From assembly GCA_026874595.1 (NCBI GenBank), contig CM049320.1:4035464-4099463 (forward strand): a stretch of 64,000 bases of DNA, read 5' to 3'. Under the pieces are notes generated by a model that saw nothing but the letters and a program-made list of their open reading frames with translations, was not told the origin of the DNA and ran no database searches. Positions 14,501-29,500 of the stretch are shown here, piece by piece (the first letter of the stretch is position 1; every line of letters starts with the position of its first letter). This stretch comes from Sipunculus nudus. Taxonomy: Eukaryota; Annelida; Sipuncula; Golfingiida; Sipunculidae. A program made the position numbers and the translations under genes.

Positions 14501-17500
14501 GCAGTAACTTGATCTAATCCACAGCGGTATATATGTAAAATGGCCTAGGATTTTGTGGGGTTTTTTTGTATTGATTTTCCTGTTAAATTTAATTTGCATT
14601 AGTGGTGCTATATTTATATATTTTTTTTCCTTGGTGCTTGTGTATATCACTTTTAAATAGTTTCACCAGCTTTATATAATGATTTTTGTAATCTGCATTT
14701 TTAAAGTCTTATGAAAGACTGATAATTATTGAACACTTTTGTTAATTTTAGTGGTCTCTAGCATCTCTGCTCATTTATTTGAATTTAATTGGAATTGAAG
14801 TTTCAGAAAAATTCTTTAATTGGAATTGAATTTGAATTAAAATTGGAATTTTATTTTATTCTTGGCTATGCTACATTTTAGATTTTGTATTGTACCACCA
14901 GGGTTACAATGATTAGTGAAGTGAAGTGCACATTTAATCGTGTCCACAAAGTGATGTATTGCTATGAAAGTGTGGATGTTCATCAGATAAGTAATGCTTT
15001 ACTTCAGAAGAGTAAAACTTCACCAGGTGTGAAATTGACTATTAATTCCAGTAATTGATTATAGCTGAGATTGTAATTAGCATATGTCCCTCATTCAACC
15101 AACAGTGTGTATACTTTATTTGAAAAGATGTTTTTATTTTATCAAATTTACTGAATCTTTTATTTTATTTTGGTGAATAAAATTAAGCATGTACTGAAAA
15201 CTCCAATGTGCAAAACTTTTTAATGGGGATTCAAGGAATAATCTTGTAGATGCCATGTTGTGGCATTATTTTCTTTTAAATTCAGTTTAAACATTTTATT
15301 TTAATAAAATATATGTGTATGCATAATATGACCCAATATGAGCTACAATCTGGATATATAATGATTGCAACTTAGTATTCTATATTTTAACTTATATTTT
15401 CAGTTATTTATTACAAATTTATAATACTTGTAAAAAAATGAATCAGATAAAAACTATTAATGGAAAAAGTGGATATGCTAAAAAAATAGGCTTATATATA
15501 AACTTAAATGCATTATTCCCTTGAAAGTGAAATAAAGGTATTTGTCCATTCTGTCCACTTGCCTGTCCATCTGTAAATTTTTCATATCCATCACAGTATC
15601 TCAAACTTTTGCTGTTTTTCTTCATGACAGTCTTGTCAGAGTATTAGTTTACAATCATATATTCAGAACTTTACTATAACCGAGTAGGAGGGCCCCTTTC
15701 CTCTTAGCTTCTCTTATGCTTATATAAATGAAAAACATTACATTAGAATATTTTCCATATTTTGCATTTGCAAAAATTTCAAACTTAAGCTGGGTGCCGT
15801 TACCCATGGGTCCTTTGTTTATATTCTGGATTCTCAACATCATTGTTTGGCTAAAACTGAATAAATTCCAGACATTCTGTGAATACTTTGCAAATGTATT
15901 TGAATACGAATATGAATATGTACCGTAAAAGTCGTTGCAGAAGTCGCATCCTTATTACAAGTCGCACCCCGACTTTTAGGATCCCCCTCGTGAAAAGCCG
16001 TTCAAGTTTGGTTTCAGGAAAAGTCCATAATATAGGTCGCACCCGCACTTCATAGGCGTCCCAACCACCTGATACTCAAAGAATTTAAGTGTCATTCCTT
16101 GTGGTGCAAGACCACAACCAACGTCCCCGTAGTACTGTGGTTTAAAATCTAGATAACCCATTTAAACATAAAAATAATTGGACAACTTTAATACAATGCT
16201 TATTTTCAAGGAATAAAAACAGAATCATTACATATAAAGTCGGGGTTCAATTGTCAGTGAGATTTGTACAGTGCCAGAGTCAGCTGCGTCGGATAACATT
16301 TTGTGCTGTGAAACGATGTCATTATTGCCGTTTATTACTAGGTTAAGTAACATTAGAATGCAATTATCCAGTTCAATGACTGTATTAATAACTAAAAGAG
16401 TCTGGAGCAAAATACTATCACAATCGGGCAACTCTTTAAATCGTTAAAGATCGTCATAAGTATGGTGGATTCATTAGACTATGATTAGTTTGCGCACGCG
16501 TGACGAGTCCCAATCCGTCGCATTGGACATATTTTGAATTGAAGACAACTGAAGGATGGAAAGAATAATTTAGATTGAATTTATTCACCTAATTTCAGGA
16601 AAGGGCTCTAAAACTGAATTAAGTAACCCTTGAATAAATTGTTACAACTTACCATCAAGCCACGGCACATGCACAGTATTACTGAAATGTCAGTCAGCAA
16701 GGGGATAATGAACGCTTTATTGACCGGTCAGTTAAATGTAAAATAAACATGATTGAATTTACGGGTATTATATTTACTGAGTCTAATGATTTTATTCTTT
16801 GATAATGTCTGGAAAGCCCAATTACCGTCGCTATCAGTTATTATATTCAAATGGCTTAGATGTATGGCAAACTCAGCCGTGTTGAACCAGATCCGTCATG
16901 ACACCAAACGATGCCGGTTCCCGTGGAATTTAGGTACGTATGTGGCAATTTCAGTAAATCAAATATATATCTGTATGGTGTTTGTTATTTCATTTTATTT
17001 ATTAATGTGTCTTCGTAAAAAAATCACGAATACGTCAACGCACGATTGACCGTAATGCATGCGTGCTGCCATATTGTTGACCGAGCATACGATCGTCATG
17101 AATGAGAAACGGGTAAAACATGAAACAAATCGTATATTTGCAGCTCACGTGAAACGTTATAATATTGTTATCCAATACGCTTGAAAACCACGAGACGGTG
17201 ACGGTGACCTGATGGTTCTTAATATTGGAGTTTATAACTGTGGATATAAGTCACAAAGGCTTAGTTGACCTGGGGATGTAAAGGTCATTGCACGGGTGAC
17301 CTGGGGCTTGAACTTCCGCTACACGGCTTAAAAGGTCAGCTGGTACCCCAGCGATCAACCGAACAGGCAATAGAATTCACGACGTGTCTGTAGTGGATCA
17401 GGCTTGAATCTGACGCAACTTGACATGTATAAACGGATATGGAACCTCGAGTTTTTCATAATAACACGCATACCCATAAAGATTAAACGGAGAGAAAATG

Positions 17501-20500
17501 TACATCAACGAGCGGCAGACTGGCATATGCGTCAAATTGATTCATGATATAACAGTAACGCAGATTAGGAAGTGTCACTTCAATTGCGACTTGTCAGAAC
17601 GGGTAGGCCTTAAACTGGGCAAATTTATAATTTGTATTTCATGTTAATAAAATGAGAATTATACCAGTTCACAAAATATACGGAAGGTTTTTATAAGAGA
17701 TTGTTAAAGGTGTAAAATATTGGGGAAAGACGTTTCACAAAGCAATGGCTAGAAGTATCGCCGATTATCGCTCAACTGCCGTTGTCCCACATACCGGGAA
17801 AGCTGACTGAGACGAGATAAGTACGTATTATAAGTCGCACCCTGACTTTGCTATTAAATTCTTGTTTTTAGAATTCCATTTCCTAGTACAAGTCGCGACT
17901 TCTGCAACGACTTTTACGGTACTCCATTATAAAATTTCTTGCATAAGAATGGGAATTCAGGTAAAAATGAAAGTATTTGAATACCATGCAAATACTTTCA
18001 AAATGTATTCATGAATGCATTCATGAATATATTCTATAATATTATTTTAATAATCATTTCAGTTATATTTTATTTAAAAACATCATATGATTCTCTTATT
18101 ATTTTTAATAAAAATTATGTTTGGCACAATATTTGTTATTAAATTTTAATAAATAGTTAAACTCTTATCTTATATGTGCTGCTTATCAGTTATATGGCCA
18201 AGTCAAAATCTGTATGACAATAGCACACCATTTGTTAATAAAATAAATGATATCAATTTCTTCCCTGTCTTCAAAGAAACTATCAAAATTATACATAAGC
18301 TAAACACCTACAACTCATAATACAGCTTAAATTTATTTCCACACAAAACCAGCATGTGCCTCATTTCAAAATTATATTTTTTTATCATATATAACAGCTG
18401 AGCGCTGTGACCTATGGGTCCCTTGTTGTATTATTTTTTTGTATTCATAGGCAGTCTTTATTGTTCAGTATTTATTGTGAACTGGAAATATTATTGTTGC
18501 TTCTCATGTACAGTATATTGTGATGTATATTTGATTGCATTCATTTGGTATCATTTTCATCTTTCATATACCGTAAAAGTCGTTGCAGAAGTCGCAACTT
18601 GTACTAGGAAATGGAATTCTAAAAACTAGAATTTTCTAGCAAAGTCGGGGTGCGACTTGTAATACGTATGTATCCCGTTTCAGTCAGCTTTCCCGGTACA
18701 TGGAACGATGTCAGTTGAGCGATAATATGTGATTAACCAGTGCTTTGTGAAACGTCTTTCCCCAATAATTTACACTTTTAACCATCTCTTATGGCTTATA
18801 TTTTGTGAACTGACGGAATTTTCATTTTATTAACATTCAATGCAAATTTTAAATTTGCCCAGTTCAAGGCCTACCCGTTGTGACAAGTCGCAATTCAAGT
18901 GACACTTCCTAATCTGCGTTACTGTTATATCATGAGTCAATTTGACGCATATGCCAGTCTGCCGCTCTTTGATGAACATTTTCTATCCGTTTAACTATAT
19001 GGGTATGCTTGTCGTTATGAAAAACTCGCAGTTCCATATCCGTTTATGCTTGTAAAGTTGCGTGTCATTCAAGCTTGATCCACTACAGACACGTCGTGAA
19101 TTCTTTTGCCTGCCCGGTTGATCGCTGAATACCAGCTGACCTTTGAAGCCGTGTAGCGGAAGTTCAAGCCCCGGGTCACCCGTGCAATGACCTTTACATC
19201 CCAATGTCAACTAAGCTTTCCGTGACTGATATCCACAGTAAAAAAACTCTCATATTAAGAACCAATACTTCACTGTCACCATCTCGTGGTTTTGAAGCCT
19301 TTTGGATATCAATGTTATAACGTTTCACGTGAGCTGCAAATATACAATTTGCTTCTGTGTTACCTGTGTCTCTTTCAGGACGATCGTATGCCCGGTCAAC
19401 AATATGGCGGCACGCATGCATTACGGTCAATCGTGCGTTGACGTATTCGTGATTTTTTTTTTAAATGAAGACACATTAATCAATACAATGAAATAACAAA
19501 CACCATACAGGTATATATGTTATTTACTTAAAATGCAACATACGTACCTAAATTCCACTGGAACCGGCATCGTTTGGTGTCATGACGGAACTAGTTCAAC
19601 ACGGCTGAGTTTGCCATACATCCAAGCAATTTGAATATAATCACTGATAACGATGGAAATAGGGTTTTCGAGATAAAAAAATCATTAGTCTCAGTAAACA
19701 TAATACCTGTAAATTCAGTTATGTGTATTTAAAATTAACTGACCGGTCAATAAAGCGTTCATTATCCCCTTGTTGACTGACATATGATCAGTGATTTCAG
19801 TAATACCAGTATGTGCCGCGTCTAGATGGTAAGTTGTAACAATTAATTCAAGGGTTACTAAATTCAGTTTTAGAGCCCATTTCAGAAATTTGGTGAAAAA
19901 ATTCAAACTCAGTTATTCTTTCCATCTTTCAGTTGTCTTAAGTCATGCCCAATGTGACGGATTGGGACTCGTCACGCGTACGCAAACTAATCAGTGTAAT
20001 GAATCCATCCTACGTTTGACGATCTTTAACGATTTAAAAAGTTGCTCTATTGTGATAGTATTTTGCCTCAGACTCTTTTAGATTATTAATACAGTTTGAT
20101 ATTTGCATTCTAATGTTACTTAACCTAGTAAGAAACGGCAACAATGACATCGTTTCACAGCACAAAATGTTATCCGACGCAGCTGACTTTGGCACTGTAC
20201 AAATCTTGCCTGACAATTGAACCTCGACTTTATATGTTAAGATTCTGTTGTTATTCCTTAAATATAAGCATTGTATTAAAGCTGTCCAATTATTTTTATG
20301 TTTAAATGGTTTATCTAGTTTATAAACCACATAAGTACTACGGGGACGTTGGTTGTAGTCTTGCATCGCAAGGAATGATACTCAAATTCCATATGTATCA
20401 GGTGGTTGGGACGCCTCTTAAGTCTGGGTGCGACCTATATAATGGATTTTTCCTGAAACTAAACTTGAACGGCTGTTCCCTAGGGGGTTCCTAAAAGTCA

Positions 20501-23500
20501 GGGTGCGACTTGTAATAAGGATGCGACTTCTGCAACCACTTTTACGGTATATAGTGTTTTATTGCAGTCTTGAAGAAAACATAGCAGTTTTCCTGTTCAC
20601 AGGCATCTGAGTTATATTTTGTATTTATTGTGATTTTTATGTATCCAATTTTTGTGTTTGCAGACAATCTGTAATGTGTTTGTTACTTTAGGGCCATCTT
20701 CATGCATCTGTTTCCGTATTCTCAGCCAGTCTGTGTTCTGTTTCTGCTTTTTGGAGGCACACAGGGTTATTGATTTCTGGGTACACAGCTGAAGGCAGCA
20801 TTCCAGAGCTGTATTGTTTATCTAGGTGCTGTACTGTTTTTACACATGCTGTACAACATTCAGCTCAGGACTCTTACTGTGATTCAACAAATGTCTTTAA
20901 ATTGGGGTTTCATGTTTGTGAGGATTTTAAATTCACAAAACACAAGGAATTGTGAAATACATTCCCTATAATGGATCAAAACAGTCAATGAATTTTAATT
21001 TATGACAGTTACTGTAAAACCAGTGACACTTCCCAGGACATAATTTCAACTAACAAAATTTTCCAGGACTTAATAACTGCTGACAAAATATTGCCCCATG
21101 ACAATATATTCAGTAACAAAAAAATGTCTCTAGACATAATATCCATGGACATAATTTCTCAGGACATAATGTCCACTTAAATATTTTGCTCCATTTACAA
21201 AATATTCAGTGACAAAATGTCCCAAGACATAATATCCACTGACATAATTTCTCAGGACACAATTTCCACTTAAATTTTACTCTATTTACAAGATATTCAG
21301 TGGAAAAATGCCCCAGGATATTATCCACTGATAGGATTTCCCTAGACATGCTGTCTGATTAAAAAAAAATATGACTCTAGGGACAAAATATTCTGTGATT
21401 AAATGCCCAAGGATGTAATATCCACTGACAGGTTCTAGCAGAGTGTTAAACGGCATAAATGTTGCAAAGAGTAGTCATAGTACTTAAAGAAGGATAATAT
21501 ATTATGTTAAAGGCAAATTTGTACACAGAGTGATCGTCAAATGAAGATGTAAGATTTCAAACGCAAGATGGCATTAGATTAAGCTTATGGGATATGGATT
21601 TAACCATACTTAGCTTAATAACCCCCCCCCCTTGCCTTAAAATGTACCTCTTCATGATTTTGTCTTGGACAAACTGCTCAATATCAGCAATCCAAAGTCT
21701 TTATATTTTGAACATTAAATTATGAAGCCACATATGTAAGTAAATTTCAGAGGAACTGTCATTGTTTGTTGATGAACATCACACAGTATCCCAAGGGAGG
21801 GTCAGACATTCAAGTTCTAAGGGACACACACAATTGGTAAAATCTGGTCTCTATATGGGAAGGGGTGGTCATTCAGGATCAGAAACACCACAGACTAAAA
21901 AAAACATAACACACAGGGTACTCATTAGGTTGAGTATGGAAACAGGGATGCTTACTTTATACTAATCTTTGTTTCTACAGACAAGGATAAACAGTGATAT
22001 GATAAATAAGGAGACATTCAGGTAGGATGATTAGATGGGAAAACAGAATTATGTCTTTAGCATTGTGATGCATCGGATTTAATTTTATGGTTCGTGTACA
22101 CACTGCCCTTGATTATGTGTACACTGTTCAGTATCAGCACTGCGTGATTTTCCCGATCACGAAACAGGAGCAACTTGCCAGTGTTTGTTCTGGGGTCCAC
22201 GACAACATAGCTTCAGTGCCCCGGTGGCCGACCGATATCAGCGAGACCCTGTGAGATCAATATTGGTTCTAGGCATAGTGGGATTGGAGGCGATCAGGCT
22301 CGCACAAAACAAGCAGTCCAATGAATATATGACGTGTGCTCATACAGCCGCACAACAAAAGTATCAGTAGATGTTTGATTTCCTTTGAGTTGTGTAAAGT
22401 CTGATGGAATTCACATTCATTTAGCAGTGCTTCTCGTAAACATTTTGTACCAATTGACAGGGTGCTAATTTGTCATTCTTACATTTTGTATGTGGGTGGT
22501 TACTTTGATTAATTCTTGACATGATTTGAGCCTATATTTGACAAACTTGCCTACTCTTTCCTGAGAACTTATGTTTTATTGTGAATTAATGTTAAAAAAA
22601 TGTGCATACATCATGTTTGTGATCCTTTTGTGCTAAATCCAGCATGGATAAAGAATGGAATTAGCTTGGGCCTGACCACTGTAACTGTTAATACTATAAA
22701 AGGATAAAAAAAGACTGGTATTGTTGAAGCATTTATCATCTGTTGATGATGATGAAACTGGCTAATAGAAGGAAATAAAAATATATTAATGACAGTCAGT
22801 TGTATATTTCACAAATTTGACATTGTAACATCACTGAGACATTTAGATAAATCCCCAAAGTCTCATAACCTCATTGTCTGCAGACTGTAATCTGAGGATA
22901 GAGCCGATGTTCAATTTGCGATGTCTGTTTACACTTGATTTTGATTGATCTTGCTGCAACCAGTGAAGGATGTATAATCACAGACTGCTATATGCTTGGG
23001 GATGTGACTGATTTGAATGGACAATTTAGCATTTAGACTGGAATATGCCTCACCAGGACATGATGGTTTCTATAGACCCAATAAAACCTAGCAAGGCCAA
23101 GAAATCAAAGTTACAGGTTTCAACAACACAATTAATACTTTAATCTTTTAGAAAATTGACCAGAAGGTAATACAGTTCCATATATTTCCAGTATGTGTGC
23201 CAGTGATTGTTCTGTAGAAATTTCAGTTCTGTACCATTTATCCCTAAAACTAGACATTTCAGCTTTTTAAAAATGTTTGTTACATGATGTGTAATGTTGG
23301 CATTTCAAGAAGGAACAGGACTTGTCATTCTTTGGGTCTTGCCTTTAAGCACCTTTCATCCTCTTAGGTGTCACCTTACAACTCCTACTGTTCTGTTCCT
23401 AACTGGGAACAATCATGCCTTACTGGAACATGATTAAACCTGCATTGATTGACACTCATTATGAGCATGCAAAGAGAGTGCTGGGTGCTTTCTAGTCTCA

Positions 23501-26500
23501 TGTGACTCAACTGTCTTCCTATGTAGATTCTATTTTTATTGTGTCACCTTTTTGTATTATCTTGACATGTACTGCCACGTGTGCCCCTACTGTCCTGTTC
23601 CTGGCTAGGATAGCCATGCCTTGCTATGGCACATTGTGTAATCCTTGAAGTAAGTACAGAAGGAAATGTTCATGAATCCCCTACTGCTCTTGTAACTACC
23701 TGGACCGGCCATGCCTGTAGATGTCACACTGAGAACCCTGTAGCTGTTATGAGTTTCTTCAGTGTAGCTCTGGTGCTTGTATAATCAGCAATGTGATCAC
23801 CTTGGGGAAATCTTCAGGGATCCCCTACTGTTCTGTTTCAGTCTTAGTCAGCTATTTTGGGATTGAACACAAAAGCTTCAAAGCAGTTCAGTTCTAGGGT
23901 TTCACACAGATATTGTAGTTGAAATAAATAATCATTGATGTTTGTATGGGTTTGATATGAGCAGTTGGACAAGTTCTGTTGACACTGTGGTAAGTAACAT
24001 GACTTAACAGTACTGTAAAAACTGGCATATAACTTGATCTAGCATATCAGATGAGGGTGATTTTTTAGGGCGAAAATGAGGTAAACATTTATTTTGACCA
24101 TCTGAGTCAGGGGGAAATCTTACAGGTGAGTACAGCCTAGCTGTCGAAGGTTTTCATATGCATAAACTGTAAGAATGACTTATTGTATCCGCCAAAACAA
24201 AGTTTTTCGGATACTATGTTTTTAACCGGGTTCAGCCGCCGACACAGAGAACTCCTCTGAGACTACTGGACTGATTTTTCCAAACTTGCACCAATTGTCG
24301 GGTCACATGTAAACTGGTGCCTAACCAATTGACGTTGACCTCTGACCTTTCCTCTCTCCAGTGTGTCCATTTGTGCGTATGTTTTGACACATTAACCCAC
24401 ATTTCTTCGGACTCATTTGACCAATCAGGAAAAAAAATTTTGTACAAATGTAGCCCTTGGAAAGCTTTATAACATACACAAAAAATGGTGGCACAACCTG
24501 CAACCATGTTTGCACAGTGACCATCTGTTCATCTACCTTGGGTTAAAATCACTCATTATCTGCAGTGGTTTGACTAATTCACCTGATATTCGGCATGCTT
24601 ATACATTCTGGATAGCTCTCTTGATTTTTTGACAGGTGGCGCCACCTTCATTCACATTCACGCTGCAGACATCCATGCTTTTAATTCCTGTCTGGTTTGA
24701 CATATCTTTTTGAAAATTTGCTTATGTTAAGATCTCACATAGCTCTTTATCATACAAGAAACTGGTGGTGCAACCTGCAACCATTTTTGCACACGTTCAT
24801 CCTCTGTGGGATAAAATCACTCATATCTCGGCAGTGGTTTGACTTTTCCACCTGAAATTTTGCATGTATATACATCTTGGATAGTTTCTCGATCAAATTA
24901 CAGGTGGCGCCACCTACAGTCATGTTTTCGTGGCAGACATCCATGCTAATATGTAACACATCTAACTCTATTTCCCCTTGCCACTCAATCCATGCCTCAC
25001 TTCACCCGTCCTACTATGATTTTGGCAGATACACGTAGTCACTTGTCGACTACCCGTATTCTAGTTTTATCTTTGCAATTGAAAAGAATGAAAAAACAAA
25101 CATTAATAAATATACCATTTATCAATAATAAATGTTTAAAAAGACAATATTATATTTTTTGTAAAGCAACCTGTTTTAGATGTTCATTAGAATGAGGAGG
25201 AAGGCACAGCCTTTTCAGATTAGAGGCATTTTACAGAATAAAAAAAAATGATAGATGTCCATATTCTTCTATTAAGACGAACATAAATAATACAAAATGA
25301 AATTGAATAAACAAATAAAAAAAAATATTAACTGAAATTAAATAATGAACAAAAAACATAAATAATGTATAATGAAATGAAAGAACAAACAAAATACCGG
25401 TAAATACCGGCCGGGTAGAAGCAAAAAAAAATTTCACGGGGCTCGCAACTTGAAACAAAAATTTTTTTGTTTATGATGGCCTAACTTAGCATAACTGTTG
25501 TACCAGTCAGGTCGTAACATTCTGTATTACAATTGATATTCTAGAAGAAATCTTTATGAATTCCCCACTCTCTCAATTTTAGCTGGGGCAGCCATGCTCA
25601 GATTTGAGATGCTGGAAATGTCACAGCTGGTATGAAGGGTTCATTCAATTAAAGTATTCTTACCATTCACCGGGGAAAAACTGAAAAAATTTACAGATGT
25701 TCTCATGCTTAAAAACTTGAGCTATAATCACATTGTATAACTTAGGTGTCCAGGTAAAGCCTGCCGTTCCCACTCAGGGCTTAGGTAGGGCTACACTTGA
25801 TCTGATTATTTAACCAATCTAGGGCCTCCAGGATGATTTTGTGAGGTCGACATCTAGGTGTCATCTTGGTTTTTGTCTGGCGGAGCACGGGAGTGCCTGG
25901 TTATCATAATAGCCAGTAGATTTCCCTGTGAATTAAGTCCCTTGCTGTGTTCTCTGTCTGGCCAAGCAAAATATGATGGAGATGGGGTTTTGTATAACTT
26001 GCATTATGTAAGACAGATTATTTATGAGTAGGTTTCCAGCTGACGGGTGTGATTTTATGCCTGATTGCTGGCAAACATTGAATCTGACATTATGAAAATT
26101 TCTTCAAGTCCTTGCATTTGGTAACATTGAAAAAAAAAATTTCGGTTCAGTTTTTATCTTACTGATTTATTTTCTGCAATAAACTTGTAGAGTTAAAAAA
26201 ATATCATTTGACGAGCACATGAAAGATAATTTTCTTTCCCTTGGAAAAAGCAACAGCATGGACAAGAGTGTGTCGAAGTGTGAAGATTGGAGACAGTATT
26301 GATTTCTTTTATTTTCAAGTGTTGATACCTAAATATGATATAATCATTTATAAAGCTAGTGGAGAGTGAAAATTAAGGGCTGCAATACAAGTGAATATTA
26401 GCAAAAAAATAGTAACTGCAGATGGTAAGATTGAAATTGAATGGTCAATTTTACATTAGATAGCAGCCATTTTGAATAATTCTTGTGCCACAGAGAAGCA

Positions 26501-29500
26501 GCTTCAATGCCATCTTCAAGAACTGCGTTGCTGTGACCCCAAATTATTGTTTGCCATGTCTAAAATAATCATTTGAAGTAAAATAAATGTCTATTGAGGA
26601 TTTAAATAAAATATTTCCTGAAAATTTTATGCATATCTGCTTCAATACAACTTAGATTAGATCAAATAAACAGTTTTTCACCTGGTTGAACGTTTGTAAA
26701 TTGGTTTCCTATTGATAAACTAAATATCAGCTGCCAGTAAAAAATTTTATCTTTTCTTGGATCAATGTCTGTATCTTTGATGCCTTTAGTCAGATTGTGT
26801 ATCATTGACATATCACTGAATGGTCAATGTTGATGACCTCAAATTCAAGATCTGAATGATTGGCTCTTTGATAAAGTTTTTACAAAACAAGTTTACTGAC
26901 TGGCTTTGATGTTTGAATTTTTATGTGAACTCAACAAAGACCATACTGAATAGAATTTATCCATGTTGGAAGCCCAAGAATTTATCCGTCTTGGAATTTT
27001 TTAATGAATTCCTTTTTTAGCAAGTTCATAATGAGCATTATTAGATTATTTTGACGGTTTGTCATGTAAGGTCATTTGTATATCCTAATAAATGATACAA
27101 TCTATAGGCTTAATATATTGTTGAAAAGAACATGAGATATAAATTGTTATTCTGTTATATTTATATTTTATAATGGAAACCAAGTTCCAGTACTTTGCTG
27201 CAAACAATGGGCATTTAAAAGATTATAGAATCATTGACAAGGATTAGACCAGAATGTTTAACGGAAGAAATGAAAGTGTACATTGATTGAGGTCAGCATA
27301 TGTTGCCACAGAACTAGATGATTTTTGGTGACCAAAGAATCATGCAACTACTTTACTGAATTAAAATACTAACAGGATTACACATGATGACCCAGCAAGG
27401 AAATTTTCAATTTCAGCCTGTCATTCACATGGGCTGATAGTCGCTAATGGCTAGCGTCAAGGTGTAATCTAATTTTCTTAGGCTAATACAATTTCTGCAG
27501 CAGGCTTCTAAAAGCCCAATCATCACATCATCTAAGTTGCTTTTTTATGGTATTTGGAAGTGGGGATTGGTCCCTTAAGCTTGTATCTTCATATACAAAA
27601 TTTGATGAATTTGCTGATCCCCTGACAAACACAGCATAAGTCTGGTTTAGTTTGGGTCCCCTGTGAAGGATTTTGAGGAATTCTAGTCAATCTAATAAAC
27701 ATGATAATTAAATTTCTAACTTAACTGCTGAGTTGAATGTCAATTTTCAAGCAATGACAATTGGTCACTGTGTGTTTCAGTTGCACCAGTTGATCTCATG
27801 TCTGGCCATTAATGTCTACCACAGAGATTTGTCTTATTTTTTGTGCAGAGCATGTTAAATTAAGAAAAAAAATCATCCTTAAATGAATCAGGTATTCTGG
27901 CAATTGTTTTGAAAAAAATCATGTTAAAAAAAGAGTGATACAATTAATTTAATTAATGCATGAAGAAACTGCTGTTTTCCACAACACATTGTCTGAAGTG
28001 ATAAGGTGAAGGACAGCTTGAGATAGATGGTGGTTGGGTTAAATGTGGGTACAATAAAGATTATAAAATCCACATTGTCTTAACTTGATGTGAAGGCATC
28101 GATCTTGAAAGTTGTATGAACAGGAAAATTGTACTGGAAAACTGGACTTTCCAAAGTAATCCTCAAAAATTTATAAACACCCCTTGTTGGAAGAGACTGC
28201 AGCATCAGTACTCTTCAGCAGATCAATATTGGATCTTCATTTTCTTATAATCTCAGCCATCTGTGGACCATTGTCATCACAAGCTCTGAACTGATGTTGT
28301 ATTAATACAGGTCCTTGCACACCTTGTTGGACTTGAATTTGAATGACAATATTTCAGCCTTGGTCTTTCATGCAATTATTAAATAAACCTTTGACCTTGA
28401 ACTTGAGGTCACTTTGAGGTGATCTTGGCATTTAAGCATTCAAGAGCTTACATTTCTGCTTTTATCTAACTTGGATCTGTAAATGATCCAGAGTTCAGAC
28501 TTAACTGATAAATACGGTTTCAATAAATGTTGAACTGGTCTTATAAAATGCATGCCAAAAAAAAAAAAAAAACGCTCCAGAATATGTGCTTCCTTCAAGG
28601 AGAACTTTTCTTCTAGTCTTGTGTATTGACAAATTCTGAATGTAGTAATATATTATGGTTGCCATAAGCATTTTGCAAAATGACAATATTCTATTTATGG
28701 GTTATTCCCAGGAGTACACCTTACCAGATCTCTTGTAAGTAAAAGTTGAAATTACATTGATATTATTCATGTAGAAGAAAATACATTAGGAACATTCTAG
28801 ATACAATTTTCTCTCAGTTCCCATTCAGATAAATCTACCTTAATTGAGTCTTCACTTTCTATAACAGAAAAATTCAAATGAAATTAATAATTATTTCAAT
28901 CAAGCTTAAAACCTATTCCATATCATAAATGATTATGTAATAAGAAACTCTCAAGAATGTATGTAGTTATTATTTCTTTATGTGTAATGTAACCTTTCTC
29001 TGTGATGCTCGACTCAAAAGAAACCAGGTTCTCTGGATCAGTGGCACCTCTGACATTTCCGATCTGTTTCCCAAGGTTTTGCCTTTCTTTGTCCTGATCT
29101 GCTTTTGCTAAGCAGGAGGTTTATTTCTTGTAGGTCCCTTTGTTTGTTATTTATGGTAAGATCATGTCTAATTTTGGAGTGGTACTGAAGGGTTACGTTT
29201 ATACAATATTCAGAAAAACAAGATCATGGATTTAAGCTGAGTAACATGTAGATGCTGGCAGCTGGTAAGATTTCAGGGTCTTGAGTTTACAAATTTAAAA
29301 CTTGTGACTGTGCCAGGGGTCCCCTTGTTAGCAATCGGCACACAAGTGTCCTTGTTTCATACATTTGAACCAGGCCATCTTTCATGGGAGTGACTCTGTC
29401 AGCCGTGAAATAATATTATATGGACATTTTGTGTCACACTTGCAATCAGCAAGCACAGCCATGCACCAGAGCTAGATTTTTATCCACATCACCTTCCGCA

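Larger units (their letters stand above)
23381..25620. repeat. Dispersed degenerate repeat with CCCCTACTG core
   Basis: A motif CCCCTACTGTTCTGTTCC followed by TGG and GCCATGCC recurs in diverged form at 23381, 23583, 23676, 23821 and 25562. Spacing is irregular, so this is not a clean tandem array. Confidence 0.5.

Noticed and set aside
16753-17049. 98-codon frame inside transposon copy A as a transposase
   Set aside because: Hydrophobic and irregular composition, no DDE or HTH motifs, and not kept open in copy B.
24232-24507. 91-codon minus-strand frame in the 24-kb element
   Set aside because: Overlaps tandem and hairpin parts of a non-coding element; no domain.
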